A stretch of 64,000 nucleotides of DNA from Hydractinia symbiolongicarpus (GCF_029227915.1 NC_079884.1:16556001-16620000); one strand, 5' to 3'; positions 56,901-63,311 are shown, counted from the first letter of the stretch. Program-made: numbers and translations. Notes: generated by a model not told the origin, from the sequence alone.

Positions 56901-58904
56901 TTAAAATGTGTCCGTACCTTTCTTGGGAAAGAGAGGGAGCATTCAATGAATAATTTACTCATCAAAAACGATGCCATATTAGTTTTCAAAGCCATGAATC
57001 ACATTGCTCCTGATTACATGCGCTCAAAATTCCTTTTGACAAAAAACTGTCATAATCATCAAACAAGAGGAGCTTCAAAAAACAGGTTCACACTTCCCTT
57101 GGTCAACACAGAATTTGGCAAAAGAGCCTTCCCATTTAGAGCTGAAAAAGTGTGGAATAATCTTCCAGACCAATTGACCTGTGATGGAAGTCTGCTTTCG
57201 TTTAAGACTTCCATCTCTAATGTATTTGGCAAATTCTAATGGAGATCACTTTTTAACTTTTTAATTTTTGTTTTTTATTCTTTTTCTTTTCAATTTTCAC
57301 AGATTATAAATGTTACTATGTTTGATTGAGCTGAGGCAGTCTAAGGTTTATCATTTTTTGTTTCTTTTTTGTTCTAGTGGCCCCCAGTGGAAACAATCCA
57401 CTAACTATAGGTTTTTGTGATTTTCTGGGCTAGCCACTTTAAATATTTATTATTATATATGATTATTATTATTATTATTATTATGGATATTACATCTTAT
57501 TTAGGCGAGGAAGTTTCCGCATAAAAACACATGTTCCTTTCATCAATTTTATGTTATTACAGTATAAATTTGGTCACACATCCCTGCTTCTCAGCACTAA
57601 AAAAAGATGCAAATTTCAACTGAAGTGTGTTTGAATTTTGGAATATTTTGCTTTCAACAGTTAAGCGTTAAGCAATTTGTCACTTAAGTGGGAAGTAATT
57701 GACGCGTAATTAAGAGGTGTAGTTTATTTATACTGTAATAACATATTTAAAAGTTTTCCCAGACTGTATATAGATACAAGGGTGCCAACTCGCTGTAAGC
57801 GCCATATATATGAGGGTGGCTGCTGGCGTTTTCAAAGTTTTTTTCTGTAACTGTACGGAAAAGCTTGGTCCCGCCTGAATTGCGCCCGGAATGCAACAGG
57901 TGCAAACTCATTGTTCTCATTTAAATTTTGTCAAAAGAAGGAATGTGCTATTTTGTCGTTGTAATCTCAGTTTATTATTTGTGAGATTTTATTACAGCTG
58001 TTTATAGAATAAGTGATAATAAAATACAGTTTTTTTAGCTCTTCCACTGCCACTGCTCGACATTAAAAGAATAAATTATACTTGGTAAAAAATGTTTAAA
58101 AAAAATGTTGTTTTGGTTGATTCAGGTTTCTCCCGGGCGAAATTTTGCGGGTTTTTTAAAGCGCCGGAAGTTGTCCGACAGCCCCATGGATTTTGCGGCG
58201 ATTCTGGCGAGTCGGCACCCTCGTATAGAGATAGTCATTCTTCTGGCAAAAAAATCATGTGTCTATGTTTTCAACCAATAGGATTATTGCATGTTTGGGG
58301 TAAACAAAGACTGTGTTCAAATGTTCCTAAAACATTATTCTTTGTAAGTCATATGATAAATACACCTTTGCGATAATTCGGGAAAACTAACACTCCATCG
58401 TAGCTTAATTTGCGATTGAAGGAGGTAAACATCACACTTTTATAAGAGTTAATTAAGGAGAAAACATGTTTTTTCATGATAACTTTTCTTGCCGCGTTTT
58501 GTTTTTAAAGAAAAGTACACATAAGTTGTATCTTTTATTATTAACGTTCCTAAAAATTTGAAAGAGATTGATACGAAGGAAGTTAAAAAACTGGAGAAAA
58601 CACGCTTTCTTTCAACAAACTCTTATAAGAACACGTTTTTTACCTAGGAACGCATGTACAATTAAATTATCGTAAAAGTGCTATTCAGGTGAGAGTATTG
58701 TTTGCACCCAGAGATGTGATGTCATCATTGCCACAAGAATAGCTAGCTAGCTACCCCAATCAGGGTGTAATAGCATGATGGAGATCCTTCCCATGTACTA
58801 ACCTAATAAAGTCGTCATTTTGACGCACAAAGAAAATCCATTTACCTTGTACAATTTTCAAAATTAAATCCGGATTGCTGTATGTCTACAAGTGCGGCAG
58901 CCAT
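20845..58904 (-). CDS. PSMB7: Proteasome subunit beta type-7 (beta-2), exons 1-6, 3' end outside window
   Basis: Six exons join in phase on the minus strand: 58904-58846, 25645-25516, 23697-23639, 23558-23465, 23228-23182 and 20960-20845. Exon 1 encodes [20 protein letters not shown]. Exon 2 holds the propeptide end and the catalytic N-terminal Thr of the mature subunit ([20 protein letters not shown]). Exon 3 gives [17 protein letters not shown], exon 4 [15 protein letters not shown], exon 5 [15 protein letters not shown] and exon 6 [19 protein letters not shown] with [12 protein letters not shown]. These are hallmark stretches of the trypsin-like beta-2 subunit of the 20S core. The Lys and Asp active-site neighbours are kept. 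The C-terminal third is absent from positions 1-20844, so intron 6 is over 20 kb or the gene is truncated. Intron 1 is about 33 kb of transposons. Confidence 0.93.
22282..22560 (-). mobile_element. RTE LINE, 5'-truncated 3' end
   Basis: The minus strand reads the end of the RTE ORF ([20 protein letters not shown], then [20 protein letters not shown]) with a 3' tail of ATG/GATGAT repeats at 22282-22305. It is highly similar to the larger RTE at 33076-33330 and clearly of the same family. It lies in PSMB7 intron 5. Confidence 0.85.
22589..22786 (-). pseudogene. Unidentified coding-like fragment, 65 codons
   Basis: An open, charged, helical frame ([20 protein letters not shown] ... [19 protein letters not shown]) ending at a stop, directly beside the RTE fragment. 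Composition looks protein-like, not like AT-rich noise. No family is recognised and no splice context is visible. It may be part of an older transposon. Confidence 0.25.
23182..23228 (-). CDS. PSMB7: PSMB7 exon 5
   Basis: Acceptor CTTTAG, donor GTAAGA, only 47 bp. It encodes [15 protein letters not shown] and two bases of the next Arg codon. Confidence 0.93.
23465..23558 (-). CDS. PSMB7: PSMB7 exon 4
   Basis: Acceptor TTATAG, donor GTATAC, 94 bp. It encodes [15 protein letters not shown] and [11 protein letters not shown], then ETQKK, and ends in phase 0. Confidence 0.95.
23639..23697 (-). CDS. PSMB7: PSMB7 exon 3
   Basis: Acceptor TTATAG, donor GTAAGT, 59 bp. It encodes [19 protein letters not shown] plus two bases of Tyr; the first T of exon 4 completes that codon. 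Confidence 0.95.
23698..25515. other. PSMB7 intron 2, no element recognised
   Basis: AT-rich intron. Two chance ORF stretches resembling exon 3 were examined and rejected. Confidence 0.5.
25516..25645 (-). CDS. PSMB7: PSMB7 exon 2
   Basis: Acceptor TCTAG, donor GTATGT, 130 bp. It encodes the processing site and catalytic Thr in KTGTTIAG, then [11 protein letters not shown]. Confidence 0.95.
26990..28970 (+). pseudogene. Decayed member of a cnidarian multi-copy gene family (CIICQ ... EEADT type)
   Basis: Scattered in-order homology in several frames: [13 protein letters not shown] (27045), again [17 protein letters not shown] (27455), VYYHLTCW (27610), [20 protein letters not shown] (28175), [20 protein letters not shown] (28250), a tract corresponding to 'DTPDGL' (28368), and [20 protein letters not shown] (28785). 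From memory this order belongs to large uncharacterised proteins present in many copies in Hydra, corals and molluscs, probably transposon-derived. The doubled CIICQ motif suggests overlapping remnants of two copies. Many stops make it a pseudogene. It lies in PSMB7 intron 1. Confidence 0.5.
28971..32200. other. Intron sequence without recognisable genes
   Basis: AT-rich DNA with a short open stretch near 29135-29250 ([20 protein letters not shown]) that may be a further scrap of the upstream pseudogene family. A short CCAAACCAAAC-type repeat lies near 30750. Nothing else is supported. Confidence 0.4.
32221..33006 (+). pseudogene. Decayed ORF with N-terminal signal/anchor helix
   Basis: A 54-codon frame starts [20 protein letters not shown], a strong signal or membrane helix, followed by an acidic tail ([18 protein letters not shown]). 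After a frameshift it appears to continue with NELVADIK and [11 protein letters not shown], and near 32900-33006 with [20 protein letters not shown] followed by [11 protein letters not shown] before a stop. I infer a broken single gene or element ORF. No family is recognised. It abuts the 3' end of the RTE element on the other strand. Confidence 0.3.
33009..35074 (-). pseudogene. RTE reverse transcriptase and C-terminal region
   Basis: Ordered blocks: linker [98 protein letters not shown] (motif A); [18 protein letters not shown] (motif B, Gln-Gly pair kept); [12 protein letters not shown] (motif C, catalytic Asp pair). Then [20 protein letters not shown] and the C-terminal [20 protein letters not shown]. 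Each block is in a different frame or split by stops. Confidence 0.85.
35274..36210 (-). pseudogene. RTE endonuclease domain
   Basis: Reads [20 protein letters not shown] with [11 protein letters not shown], then after a frameshift [27 protein letters not shown]-type strand ([20 protein letters not shown]), [15 protein letters not shown] and [10 protein letters not shown]. These are the ordered motifs of the APE-like endonuclease of RTE elements (N, Y-A-P, GDxN, final H replaced in context SQHKL). The catalytic GDFN-type motif is GDCN. Broken near 35900. Confidence 0.8.
36460..36690. repeat. Outer inverted repeat, left arm
   Basis: Reverse complement of about 53400-53590: shared words include gcaaaactgttaaaagttct, agcaacgttta, ctaatgctgctactttt and caacaaatccagtggtctaa. 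The arms lie 17 kb apart and enclose the THAP fragment, the palindromic mosaic and the TIR transposon. Confidence 0.65.
37002..37200 (+). pseudogene. THAP zinc-finger fragment
   Basis: [20 protein letters not shown] followed by [11 protein letters not shown] and, one frame on, [20 protein letters not shown] and [14 protein letters not shown]. This gives the C-x4-C, FHR-P, W and C-x2-H pattern of the THAP DNA-binding domain. A one-base shift near 37096 breaks the frame. THAP domains are typical of P-element-like and related transposases, and the position just inside the left outer inverted repeat fits a transposase N-terminus. No catalytic domain follows. Confidence 0.55.
37091..37613 (+). repeat. 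Recent 263-bp tandem duplication within the THAP region
   Basis: 37091-37353 and 37354-37613 are almost identical; I see one substitution (gcaggtg versus gctggtg). The second half of the THAP finger is included in both copies. Confidence 0.85.
38440..38738 (+). pseudogene. Unidentified coding-like ORF inside the outer inverted repeat
   Basis: Open frame from an ATG near 38486: [20 protein letters not shown], then [40 protein letters not shown]. It is helical and charged, unlike the surrounding noise. It could be a further exon of the THAP-bearing element. The family is not recognised. Confidence 0.3.
39240..39720. repeat. Palindromic mosaic: inverted partner of 45070-45500
   Basis: Reverse-complement similarity to 45070-45500 across several blocks (tgcttctggtaatagagca; tttgcaatcacattg; catcgttgttacagacaat; ccattactgccacccatttt). 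Confidence 0.65.
40270..40400. repeat. Degenerate TACTCG-rich simple repeat
   Basis: Many spaced copies of TACTCG/TACTCGT (gtactcgagggtacggagta ... cgtatactcgtgtatag). It overlaps a chance ORF. Confidence 0.5.
40561..40857. repeat. Long inverted repeat, left arm
   Basis: Pairs with 46181-46468 in inverted orientation (gcgatgattcgcac; ttgcgcattcattatgcggt; gaccccaaacacgatgat-type block; gaaatagtattcatgactat). A shorter direct copy of part of it (gggacgttttaa ... accccaaacacga) lies at 44767-44850. Confidence 0.75.
41615..42160. repeat. Inner inverted-repeat blocks, left
   Basis: 41615-41725 (aatgtctatttcgcctgtaa; gcagacttgcttcatccgtg) pairs in inverted orientation with 45910-46025. 42060-42150, with its self-complementary GTGTGCGATTAATCACACGC, pairs loosely with 45860-45905. 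Confidence 0.6.
42890..43530. repeat. Minisatellite, about five units of roughly 125 bp
   Basis: Each unit holds tcaaaattttgatgtcacca, tcatgttcagcatac, gttaactgtgccaaattttg and attttggcctaaaatgacat. Units start near 42907, 43031, 43153, 43295 and 43423 and differ by substitutions and small indels. Confidence 0.85.
43740..44350. repeat. Satellite-like array with 220-bp higher-order unit
   Basis: Basic unit of about 50-60 bp (gatagaaaagcttcgttaga plus tcgtgttttaaaaattt and aagaacaaagaac). Longer blocks repeat almost exactly at a spacing of 220 bp: gcgataggaatgttttttta occurs near 43920 and 44140. A stray basic unit lies at 42536. Confidence 0.8.
44509..45839. mobile_element. 1.3-kb non-autonomous TIR element with ATAACCCGCAC subterminal repeats
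   Basis: The left end TACCGTAATTTCTGGTATAT and the right end (reverse complement TACTATATTTTCCGGTATAT) form imperfect TIRs. Inside each end the word TATAACCCGCAC recurs: several times between 44522 and 44670 and three times between 45750 and 45815. Clustered subterminal repeats of this type are typical of hAT-like elements. No clear target-site duplication is seen and no transposase is encoded. Confidence 0.6.
45070..45500. repeat. Palindromic mosaic: inverted partner of 39240-39720
   Basis: See the partner. It lies inside the 44509-45839 element, so the left partner is probably a remnant of a second copy in the opposite orientation. Confidence 0.65.
46181..46468. repeat. Long inverted repeat, right arm
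   Basis: Reverse complement of 40561-40857 over nearly the full length. Together they form a 5.9-kb palindrome-flanked block. Confidence 0.75.
46981..47268 (+). pseudogene. BEN-domain-like C-terminal fragment
   Basis: Open frame ending in [20 protein letters not shown], then [20 protein letters not shown] and [14 protein letters not shown]. The pattern '[FL]T.EE..GKN..G...... LD..K...I+..VF..F .......W...V.A+NE' parallels the BEN domain of the intact gene at 50099-51956. The frame opens only after a stop at 46980 and upstream Gln/Pro/His-rich sequence is broken. It lies about 90 bp left of the TIR transposon boundary, outside the element. A second frame in the same DNA (near 46985-47105) is Cys-rich and may be coincidental. 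Confidence 0.45.
47359..47425 (+). repeat. Left TIR of the BEN-carrying transposon
   Basis: CAGTACCGCTATCAGGAAGC followed by GATCGTGTATCATGCGCGAC and CCACGATCCACGATC. It matches the reverse complement of 53189-53256 with one small indel. Confidence 0.9.
48485..49550 (+). pseudogene. Tc1/mariner-type transposase, two exons, third catalytic exon not found
   Basis: Exon 1 (48485-48761) encodes a helix-turn-helix DNA-binding part ([51 protein letters not shown]). Exon 2 (49077-49550; acceptor CTTTAG, donor GTAAGT) joins in phase and holds [20 protein letters not shown], the first catalytic Asp in IIFTDEST, the [20 protein letters not shown] strand, [20 protein letters not shown] and the second catalytic Asp in QDNDPKHKS. 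The third acidic residue and the usual 'SPDLNPIENLW' region should follow in the next exon, but I find nothing like it up to 50098. The open frame is otherwise undamaged. Presumed inactive alone. An intron-containing Tc1-type transposase is unusual. Confidence 0.8.
50099..51956 (+). CDS. BEN-domain protein, four exons, 514 codons, carried by the TIR transposon
   Basis: Exons 50099-50276, 50367-50728, 50870-51163 and 51246-51956, with GT..AG introns, join in frame from ATG ([20 protein letters not shown]) to stop. Domains in order: an N-terminal folded part (about residues 1-60); an acidic then extremely Lys/Glu-rich helix (about 75-175, [13 protein letters not shown] type); an acidic linker; a Gln-rich coiled coil ([20 protein letters not shown]); a Ser/Thr/Pro-rich linker; and a C-terminal BEN domain (about 430-514) with [51 protein letters not shown] and [18 protein letters not shown] domains bind DNA and act in chromatin and transcription. 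It sits beside the transposase on the same strand, inside the TIRs. It may help or regulate transposition (inference). Confidence 0.8.
52505..52600 (+). other. Possible tRNA-derived (SINE-like) internal promoter region
   Basis: TGGCATGGTTCCAAATGG (52525-52542) resembles a polymerase III A box and GTTCGAGTCTC (52556-52566) a B box, at the usual spacing of about 30 bp. The surrounding 200 bp is more GC-rich than its setting. No intact cloverleaf is seen. Confidence 0.3.
53189..53256 (-). repeat. Right TIR of the BEN-carrying transposon
   Basis: Inverted copy of 47359-47425. The ATCGTG-rich words continue inward for another 100 bp on both sides (subterminal repeats). Confidence 0.9.
53400..53590. 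repeat. Outer inverted repeat, right arm
   Basis: Reverse complement of 36460-36690 (gtagcagcattaattttt; gaccattggatttgttgttt). LINE-B begins at or just after its right edge. Confidence 0.65.
53822..54430 (+). CDS. LINE-B 5' ORF: hydrophobic N-terminus, 2A-like peptide, zinc-finger start
   Basis: 202 codons. Membrane-like helices near the N-terminus ([28 protein letters not shown]), then [20 protein letters not shown], matching the 2A-type peptide pattern (G-D-x-x-x-N-P-G-P) known near the N-terminus of several APE-type LINEs. [14 protein letters not shown] then looks like the start of the CxxC finger that often follows. A frameshift near 54370-54430 leads into the endonuclease frame, so the listed stop is an artefact of the break. 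The true start is uncertain; M at 53881 (MVALLCCG) is as likely as 53822. Confidence 0.6.
   Translation: MFLLINCFYPSQFFIHLSSNMVALLCCGFLLLLLCNIVRKWACLRSFKHSFGRAHNRRMISLRLKNNFTQVGNPTFTLKLIFVFVVFLSNTKPSFKSSSPNNNEMSRLDTSFFSISSLDACNRVSESQLTLQLKLMALSKLKPSRHKYFYFLILLSGDICLNPGPVKYPCSSCLKPVAPCLSRNLPFANEESFGDEIPDRKL
54421..57239 (+). pseudogene. LINE-B endonuclease and reverse transcriptase, broken by two frameshifts
   Basis: Part 1 (to 54656): [40 protein letters not shown] (endonuclease). A frameshift follows, then 54691-56292: [43 protein letters not shown] (end of endonuclease), linker, [77 protein letters not shown] (motif A). After a second shift, 56361-57239: [20 protein letters not shown] (motif B), LYADDTIII (motif C), [17 protein letters not shown], and the C-terminal [10 protein letters not shown]. 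All catalytic motifs are intact, so only the two shifts separate it from an open pol. Confidence 0.88.
57486..57775. other. Short intron stretch, no gene
   Basis: AT-rich DNA between LINE-B and the MITE. Nothing is recognised. Confidence 0.4.
57776..58226. mobile_element. Small MITE with imperfect TIRs (AGGGTGCC...)
   Basis: The left end AGGGTGCCAACTCGCTGTAA and the right end (reverse complement AGGGTGCCGACTCGCCAGAA) form TIRs of about 35 bp around 450 bp. No ORF with support. The target duplication is not clear. Confidence 0.5.
58846..58904 (-). CDS. PSMB7: PSMB7 exon 1 (coding part)
   Basis: ATG at 58904, 59 coding bases, donor GTAAAT after ACAAG. The phase leaves two bases (AG), completed by the first A of exon 2 to give Arg. 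[10 protein letters not shown] matches the conserved N-terminal propeptide (F-x-F-[DE]-N-C) of beta-2 subunits. Confidence 0.9.
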
Positions 58905-59138
58905 GATGAAACAACGATCCATGCGAATCGAAGTGGCTACAAGTACGTGACCGTATTTTAATTTTTTTTTGCTACAATTACGTGAATGCGTAAAATGCTG
59001 GTCAGCGTACATAAAATCACCGCTGACGCCCTTTGTGCGTGGCGTGGAGAATTTTGCAGAAGGTGCGAAATAGCATTCCTCGTGAGTTATTTACAAGTGA
59101 AAGAATTGCTGTTGATTAAAAAAATTAATTTATTGAAA
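58905..59138. promoter_or_regulatory. Divergent promoter region between PSMB7 and the ZSWIM-like gene
   Basis: About 235 bp separate the PSMB7 ATG (minus) from the first plausible ATG of the plus-strand gene (59139). Head-to-head layout at this distance suggests a shared bidirectional promoter. No TATA box is evident. Confidence 0.4.
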
Positions 59139-60240
59139 ATGAATGTTGGTAGTTTTCTAGTTTTGACGAATTGCTAAAGGCTATTAACGAGCATGAAAAG
59201 TCAACTTTTACACAACTGTATGTAAGGAGTTCAAGATCAGTAGAAAGTGGAGCAAAAAGAGCTAGCAAGAAAGTTTTTAAGGAAGAGTTGAAATATGCAG
59301 AAATAGACTACGCTTGCATTCATGGGGGGAAAGAATTTAAATCAGCTTCTACTGGAAAGCGCAAACATAATGCGTAAGTTTTTTTTATATATATATTGCT
59401 ATCCGTATTTTTTTCGTTTTAAAAATTATTTTTCTGTGAAAAGATTACATTACTATCACTTTTTTTGCAACTTATTAATTATTACCTGGGATAAATAGAT
59501 TATGTAATTTCTTTACCAGTGCACTTGCCAATACTTGTACCTTCTGAATTATAAATTTTAGAACTTTCAAAATGGGATGTACATACCTTGTCAAAGTGAG
59601 GGTAAAAAGTTCTGGACAAAAACTGTATGTGAAATCAATTACAGGAGAACATAATCATCCTGTAACTAAAGTAAGTCACCTTGATTGTATGAAAATTGTA
59701 AAAAAATCCGACCGTATATCATACTTGCGGCGAGTCAAATATTCTGTTTTTTCTTACAGGAATGTTTTGATGAAAACCTTTCGCTGCAGGCATCACAAAT
59801 GTTAAAAGTGAAAGCCAAAAAAATTAATTCAAAACCATATTTCCAATCTGTGTGGGAAAAATGTTATCTTGAAAGACCTTCATAACATGAGCTCAAAAAA
59901 CAACGAGAGTGGCCGAAATAATGTACAACAGCTACTCGAAGAAATGAAAAGTGTGCCAGGTAAATTTGAATGAAAGTGAGTGTAGCTACTATTCTTCCAT
60001 AATAAAAAAATTCCGATGCGAAAATAAATGTAAGATAATAACTAACAAATTTTCTTTAGGGGCAACTGTGGTAGCTGGAGACATAATCTTTATTTCAATC
60101 GTCACAGCGACGAAACAATTAAAAAACATCATCTGGCACATTACTTTCATAGTGCAGCGTTTACTGAATCACAATTAGACACATGCATGAAGTGGCTGTG
60201 TTCTTCATTCCCCACATTAACGCTGAACTATTTGACAAAG
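59139..60240 (+). pseudogene. FAR1/ZSWIM-like zinc-finger gene, several short exons, two homopolymer frameshifts
   Basis: Likely start MNVGSFLV at 59139, then (after a missing T in a T run near 59165) FDELLKAINEHEKSTFTQLY and YAEIDYACIHGGKEFKSAST to a donor at 59373. Exon 59562-59670 joins in phase: NATFKMGCTYLVKVRVKSSG and KSITGEHNHPVTK, completing the FAR1/FLYWCH-like C-x-n-C-x-n-H-x-H finger of ZSWIM-type and MULE-derived proteins. An exon from 59760 (ECFDENLSLQASQMLKVK) changes frame at a run of seven A (near 59820) to KKLIQNHISNLCGKNVILKD and LHNMSSKNNESGRNNV, ending at a donor near 59959. The exon at 60060-60240 is not family-like and no transposase or SWIM domain follows. The gene is either a truncated or decayed copy, or carries assembly errors in homopolymers. 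Confidence 0.6.
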
Positions 60241-60479
60241 GTACACATATTTTCGTTGCAGCCTCAATGTTCTTTTTTTTTGACTAATATGAGCATCATA
60301 TCTTCTTGATAATATTCTTAACATGACCGTAGCCTGAAAACATATAATCAGCCTTGCAACATACGTAGTCAAAGTTGTAGAGATGTAAATAAAAGCTCCT
60401 AGTTCAGAGAACCCTAAAAAGAAAATATCTTTTCATCGTCAACTCTCCAACCAACCCGCTGGCCAAGCGACTTCTAGAA

Positions 60480-60600
60480 AAAAGAAATGCGTGAGTGCCG
60501 TACTTCCAGCAAAAGAAAGTAAAAATACGTAAATGCCGTACTTTTAGCAAAAAATAGTAAAAATACGTAAATGCCGTACTTCTAGCGCCACTTCGCTAAA
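60480..60600. repeat. Minisatellite, about three units of roughly 42 bp
   Basis: The block agtaaaaatacgtaaatgcc plus gtacttctagcaaaa recurs near 60490, 60520 and 60560, the first copy more diverged (gcgtgagtgccgtacttcca). Confidence 0.7.
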
Positions 60601-61425
60601 CAATATTCACTTAGCTGGAGCGTGTGTACTTTTCGGACCATGTATAAATGACGTAATGTGCCGCCATGCACGCATGTGATTGGTTGTCCTCGCTTGTTCT
60701 CATAATGGCCACCGTGAAATTGGTGTATAAATTTTTCGTGTTTAAATCTAGCAAAATTTATCTTGCCGGCGGGCCATGTATTTTCCAAAATATGAACAAT
60801 AATCAAATCCCTCAGAAATATCTCTAGCAACCAGCTAGCTACAATCGTGGTCACAATATGTTGGGACAAGACAACGAATTTCGAAGTTCGCCACCACAAG
60901 TAATTGCGTAGGCTCATTCTATATTAGATTTACACATCTTGAACTTGTCAAAGTTCACTTGTCAATGTTCAGAGTGGACTTAGGATCTTAGGTTATTTGG
61001 TAAATACGAAATTCTTAAAATGTGCTATTTGTTGCTGACGTCAGCAATGCCATTAATCACAAATTGCGGGGCCTTCGTGGTCCCCGACGTGAATTATGTC
61101 GGTGTGCGGGCGTGCTAAAGAATGTGACTAGCAACTTTGCAACACTCTCTGCCTGGCCTGCTTGTGTGCAAAAGTAGCGACTTTGCAGCCTGTCGGCTGC
61201 AGAGTATTGACTATTTGACTCTTTTGTCCATATTTGGATAATAAGTAAAAGAACTGCCTTAGTCTCAATACTTTTGTCCATGATTGTAGCTAACAATAAT
61301 TTGATCTTTGTAATGCAGGTCATTCCAGCTGAAGTTTCGTAGAATTGAAATGCCAGAATTATAAAGATTTAAAAAATATCGAGTTTACCCAGTTAAGCTG
61401 GCTATAGCTACAGCTAATATTAAAA
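60600..61425. other. Intergenic, no gene supported
   Basis: Slightly more GC-rich than its surroundings, with TGACGTCAG and GACGTAAT words. ORFs here lack protein-like character. Confidence 0.4.
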
Positions 61426-61427
61426 TT

Positions 61428-61485
61428 AGACCCCCCCCCTCAAAAAAAAAAGAAAAACACACACACACACATACACACACATTTG
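61428..61485. repeat. Simple repeats: poly-C, poly-A, (CA)n
   Basis: Runs of C and A followed by cacacacacacacat. Confidence 0.9.
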
Positions 61486-61624
61486 TCGCTTTCATGGACA
61501 TAAAAAACTGGTAAAGTGGTTGATATAGAAAATTGACGAGACACAAAAGTTGTAAAATGTTTAAAATTAAATGTTAGAAAAACTAATCATTTTTTCTACT
61601 TTTCTTTGCTCACTTTTGATTTTT

Positions 61625-61812
61625 TTGGACTGTCCGCTAATTGAAGAGAAAAAAAAGCCACATCTGCTCTTTGGTGCAAATAATATAGTCCGCTAATTAG
61701 AGTTTCCGCTAATTAAGGGGCTAGAGTACGGCCAGTGTATGACCAAAGTGTTCGCTAATTAGAGGTGTCCGCCTTTTAGAGTGTCCGTTAATTGGAGAGA
61801 ATACTGTATTGT
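61625..61812. repeat. Subterminal-repeat block of a Tc1/pogo-like non-autonomous element
   Basis: Six variants of GTCCGCTAATTAGAG occur at about 61633, 61688, 61702, 61748, 61764 and 61780. The block closes with GAGAATACTGTA, an end typical of TA-inserting elements. The opposite end is not seen, so the limits are partial. Confidence 0.5.
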
Positions 61813-63020
61813 TTGTCTCAACAGTTTTTTTTTACTCTCTTAAGTATAGACGAAGTTTGTAAAATGCTGTTCTACTATAGTCAAAGACCTTAATTTTGAT
61901 GTTTACTGGTAAGTACATCAAACTTAGGACGATATATGGATACTTAGTTATGAAATATAGATATTCATTTGTTATTGTAGTACTTATCTTAATAGACTTT
62001 AGGATTTAGAAATCTATAAAAAAATTTCTCTCGCTAAAATTTGTTGTGTGGCTGCCACAAAATAGTCTTTTGTTCCTATGTTCTTTAATTCGTCAATACA
62101 GATTTGTTAGTTATTTTTTTAAATTCGCCGCAGAACATCCTGGCGAACTAGGTGCTTTATTAGTCTTTGTTTGGTCTTTCGTGTGTTATATAAAATTTTG
62201 TTGTGCGTTTATCTTTAAGGCTATTTTCCACTTCAAGAAAATTTTCCTCGGAACAAAATTGAAAGGAACAGAACAACGCAAAGGAAAAGTTGAAGTCAAT
62301 TCTACTTTACCCGCAACAGACAAGAAAATGTTCCATTCACGTGTTATAAACATCTTAAGCACGCATGCTCAAGAAACTTAGTTAGCTAATCAGATTATTC
62401 TATTTCGTGAGAATTGCGCAAAGTGCATATACTTTTTGTATTAAAATATACGCAATATGAATTGGAAATTGTCAGCAGAACATATTCTGTTCTGTTTTGT
62501 TCTTGTCCGTATCTTTCTTGAAGTAGGAAACAGCCTTTAATGGCTTCTTTACAATCCCAACTCAATAGAACATATACCATTGTTACATGTTCATAAAAAG
62601 TATTAGGTTTTAGATACCCTGCTGCATAGATCTGAAAAGATGACAATGGCACAGTTACCGCAGAAACTTAAAAAGTGCAATATTTTTGTGTGACATTTAA
62701 AGAAAGTTGTAAATACGTTAGAAAATAGATTTAAAAATTGCGTCATTTATTGTTGACTTGTGACATCTAACTTTGCGACATTTATTGTTATCCATGGATT
62801 ATGTGGATTGCAACATTTATTGTGGGTAACACTTCACCATATATTGGACATCTTGCATCTTGTCATGAGTTTGCAGCCAAGTTCTTCGAACATAAATGTT
62901 GTCAGATGCAAGAACAGTAAATAGCATGTTCTTCATCTACACCTCTGAATCTTTTACAAAGTCGAATCATTTAACAATCAAATAATCTGTAAAGTCGAAT
63001 CATCTACACAGTCGAATCAT

Positions 63021-63311
63021 CTACACAGTCGAATTATCCATATTTTCTTCTTCTTTTTCCTCATTGATTGCATTGTTTTCTTGTTCCAGTTGTCTTCTTC
63101 TCGATGTTTCTTCGCGCAATTTTGTTTGCAAGCGATCCACGAGTTTTTCTAGCATCATTCGTCTTTTCTGCAGCTCTTCACATGATGTCTCTTGGTTCAA
63201 AATCTCTTGTTGTTGCTTACTGATTCTTTTTTGCAATTCAGAGTTCTCTAAGCATAATCTTCTCACCGTGTCTTGAATCTCGTTCACTTCTGCTTCATGG
63301 AAACCATCATG
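63021..63311 (-). CDS. Terminal exon of a coiled-coil protein gene
   Basis: The minus-strand exon has acceptor TTTTCAG and starts HDGFHEAEVNEIQDTVRRLC. It is followed by a continuous coiled coil (NSELQKRISKQQQEILNQE; CEELQKRRMMLEKLVDRLQT; REETSRRRQLEQENNAIN) with regular Leu spacing and an acidic end (EEKEEENMDNSTV) before the stop. Codon use and lack of stops over 96 codons contrast with the flanks. The rest of the gene must lie to the right, beyond the window. The protein family cannot be named from this helix. Confidence 0.65.
   Translation of the reverse strand, partial: HDGFHEAEVNEIQDTVRRLCLENSELQKRISKQQQEILNQETSCEELQKRRMMLEKLVDRLQTKLREETSRRRQLEQENNAINEEKEEENMDNSTV

Larger units (their letters stand above)
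53590..57485 (+). mobile_element. CR1/L2-like LINE-B, near full length, two or three frameshifts
   Basis: A 5' leader, a hydrophobic ORF ending in a 2A-like motif and zinc-finger start, an endonuclease, a reverse transcriptase and a short (ATT)n 3' tail (57455-57485) follow each other on the plus strand. Motif content is that of the CR1/L2 group. It is much less decayed than LINE-A. Confidence 0.9.

Noticed and set aside
62046-62381. 111-codon hydrophobic ORF
   Set aside because: It starts at a non-ATG codon, has no splice or family support, and lies in AT-rich DNA that yields hydrophobic frames by chance.
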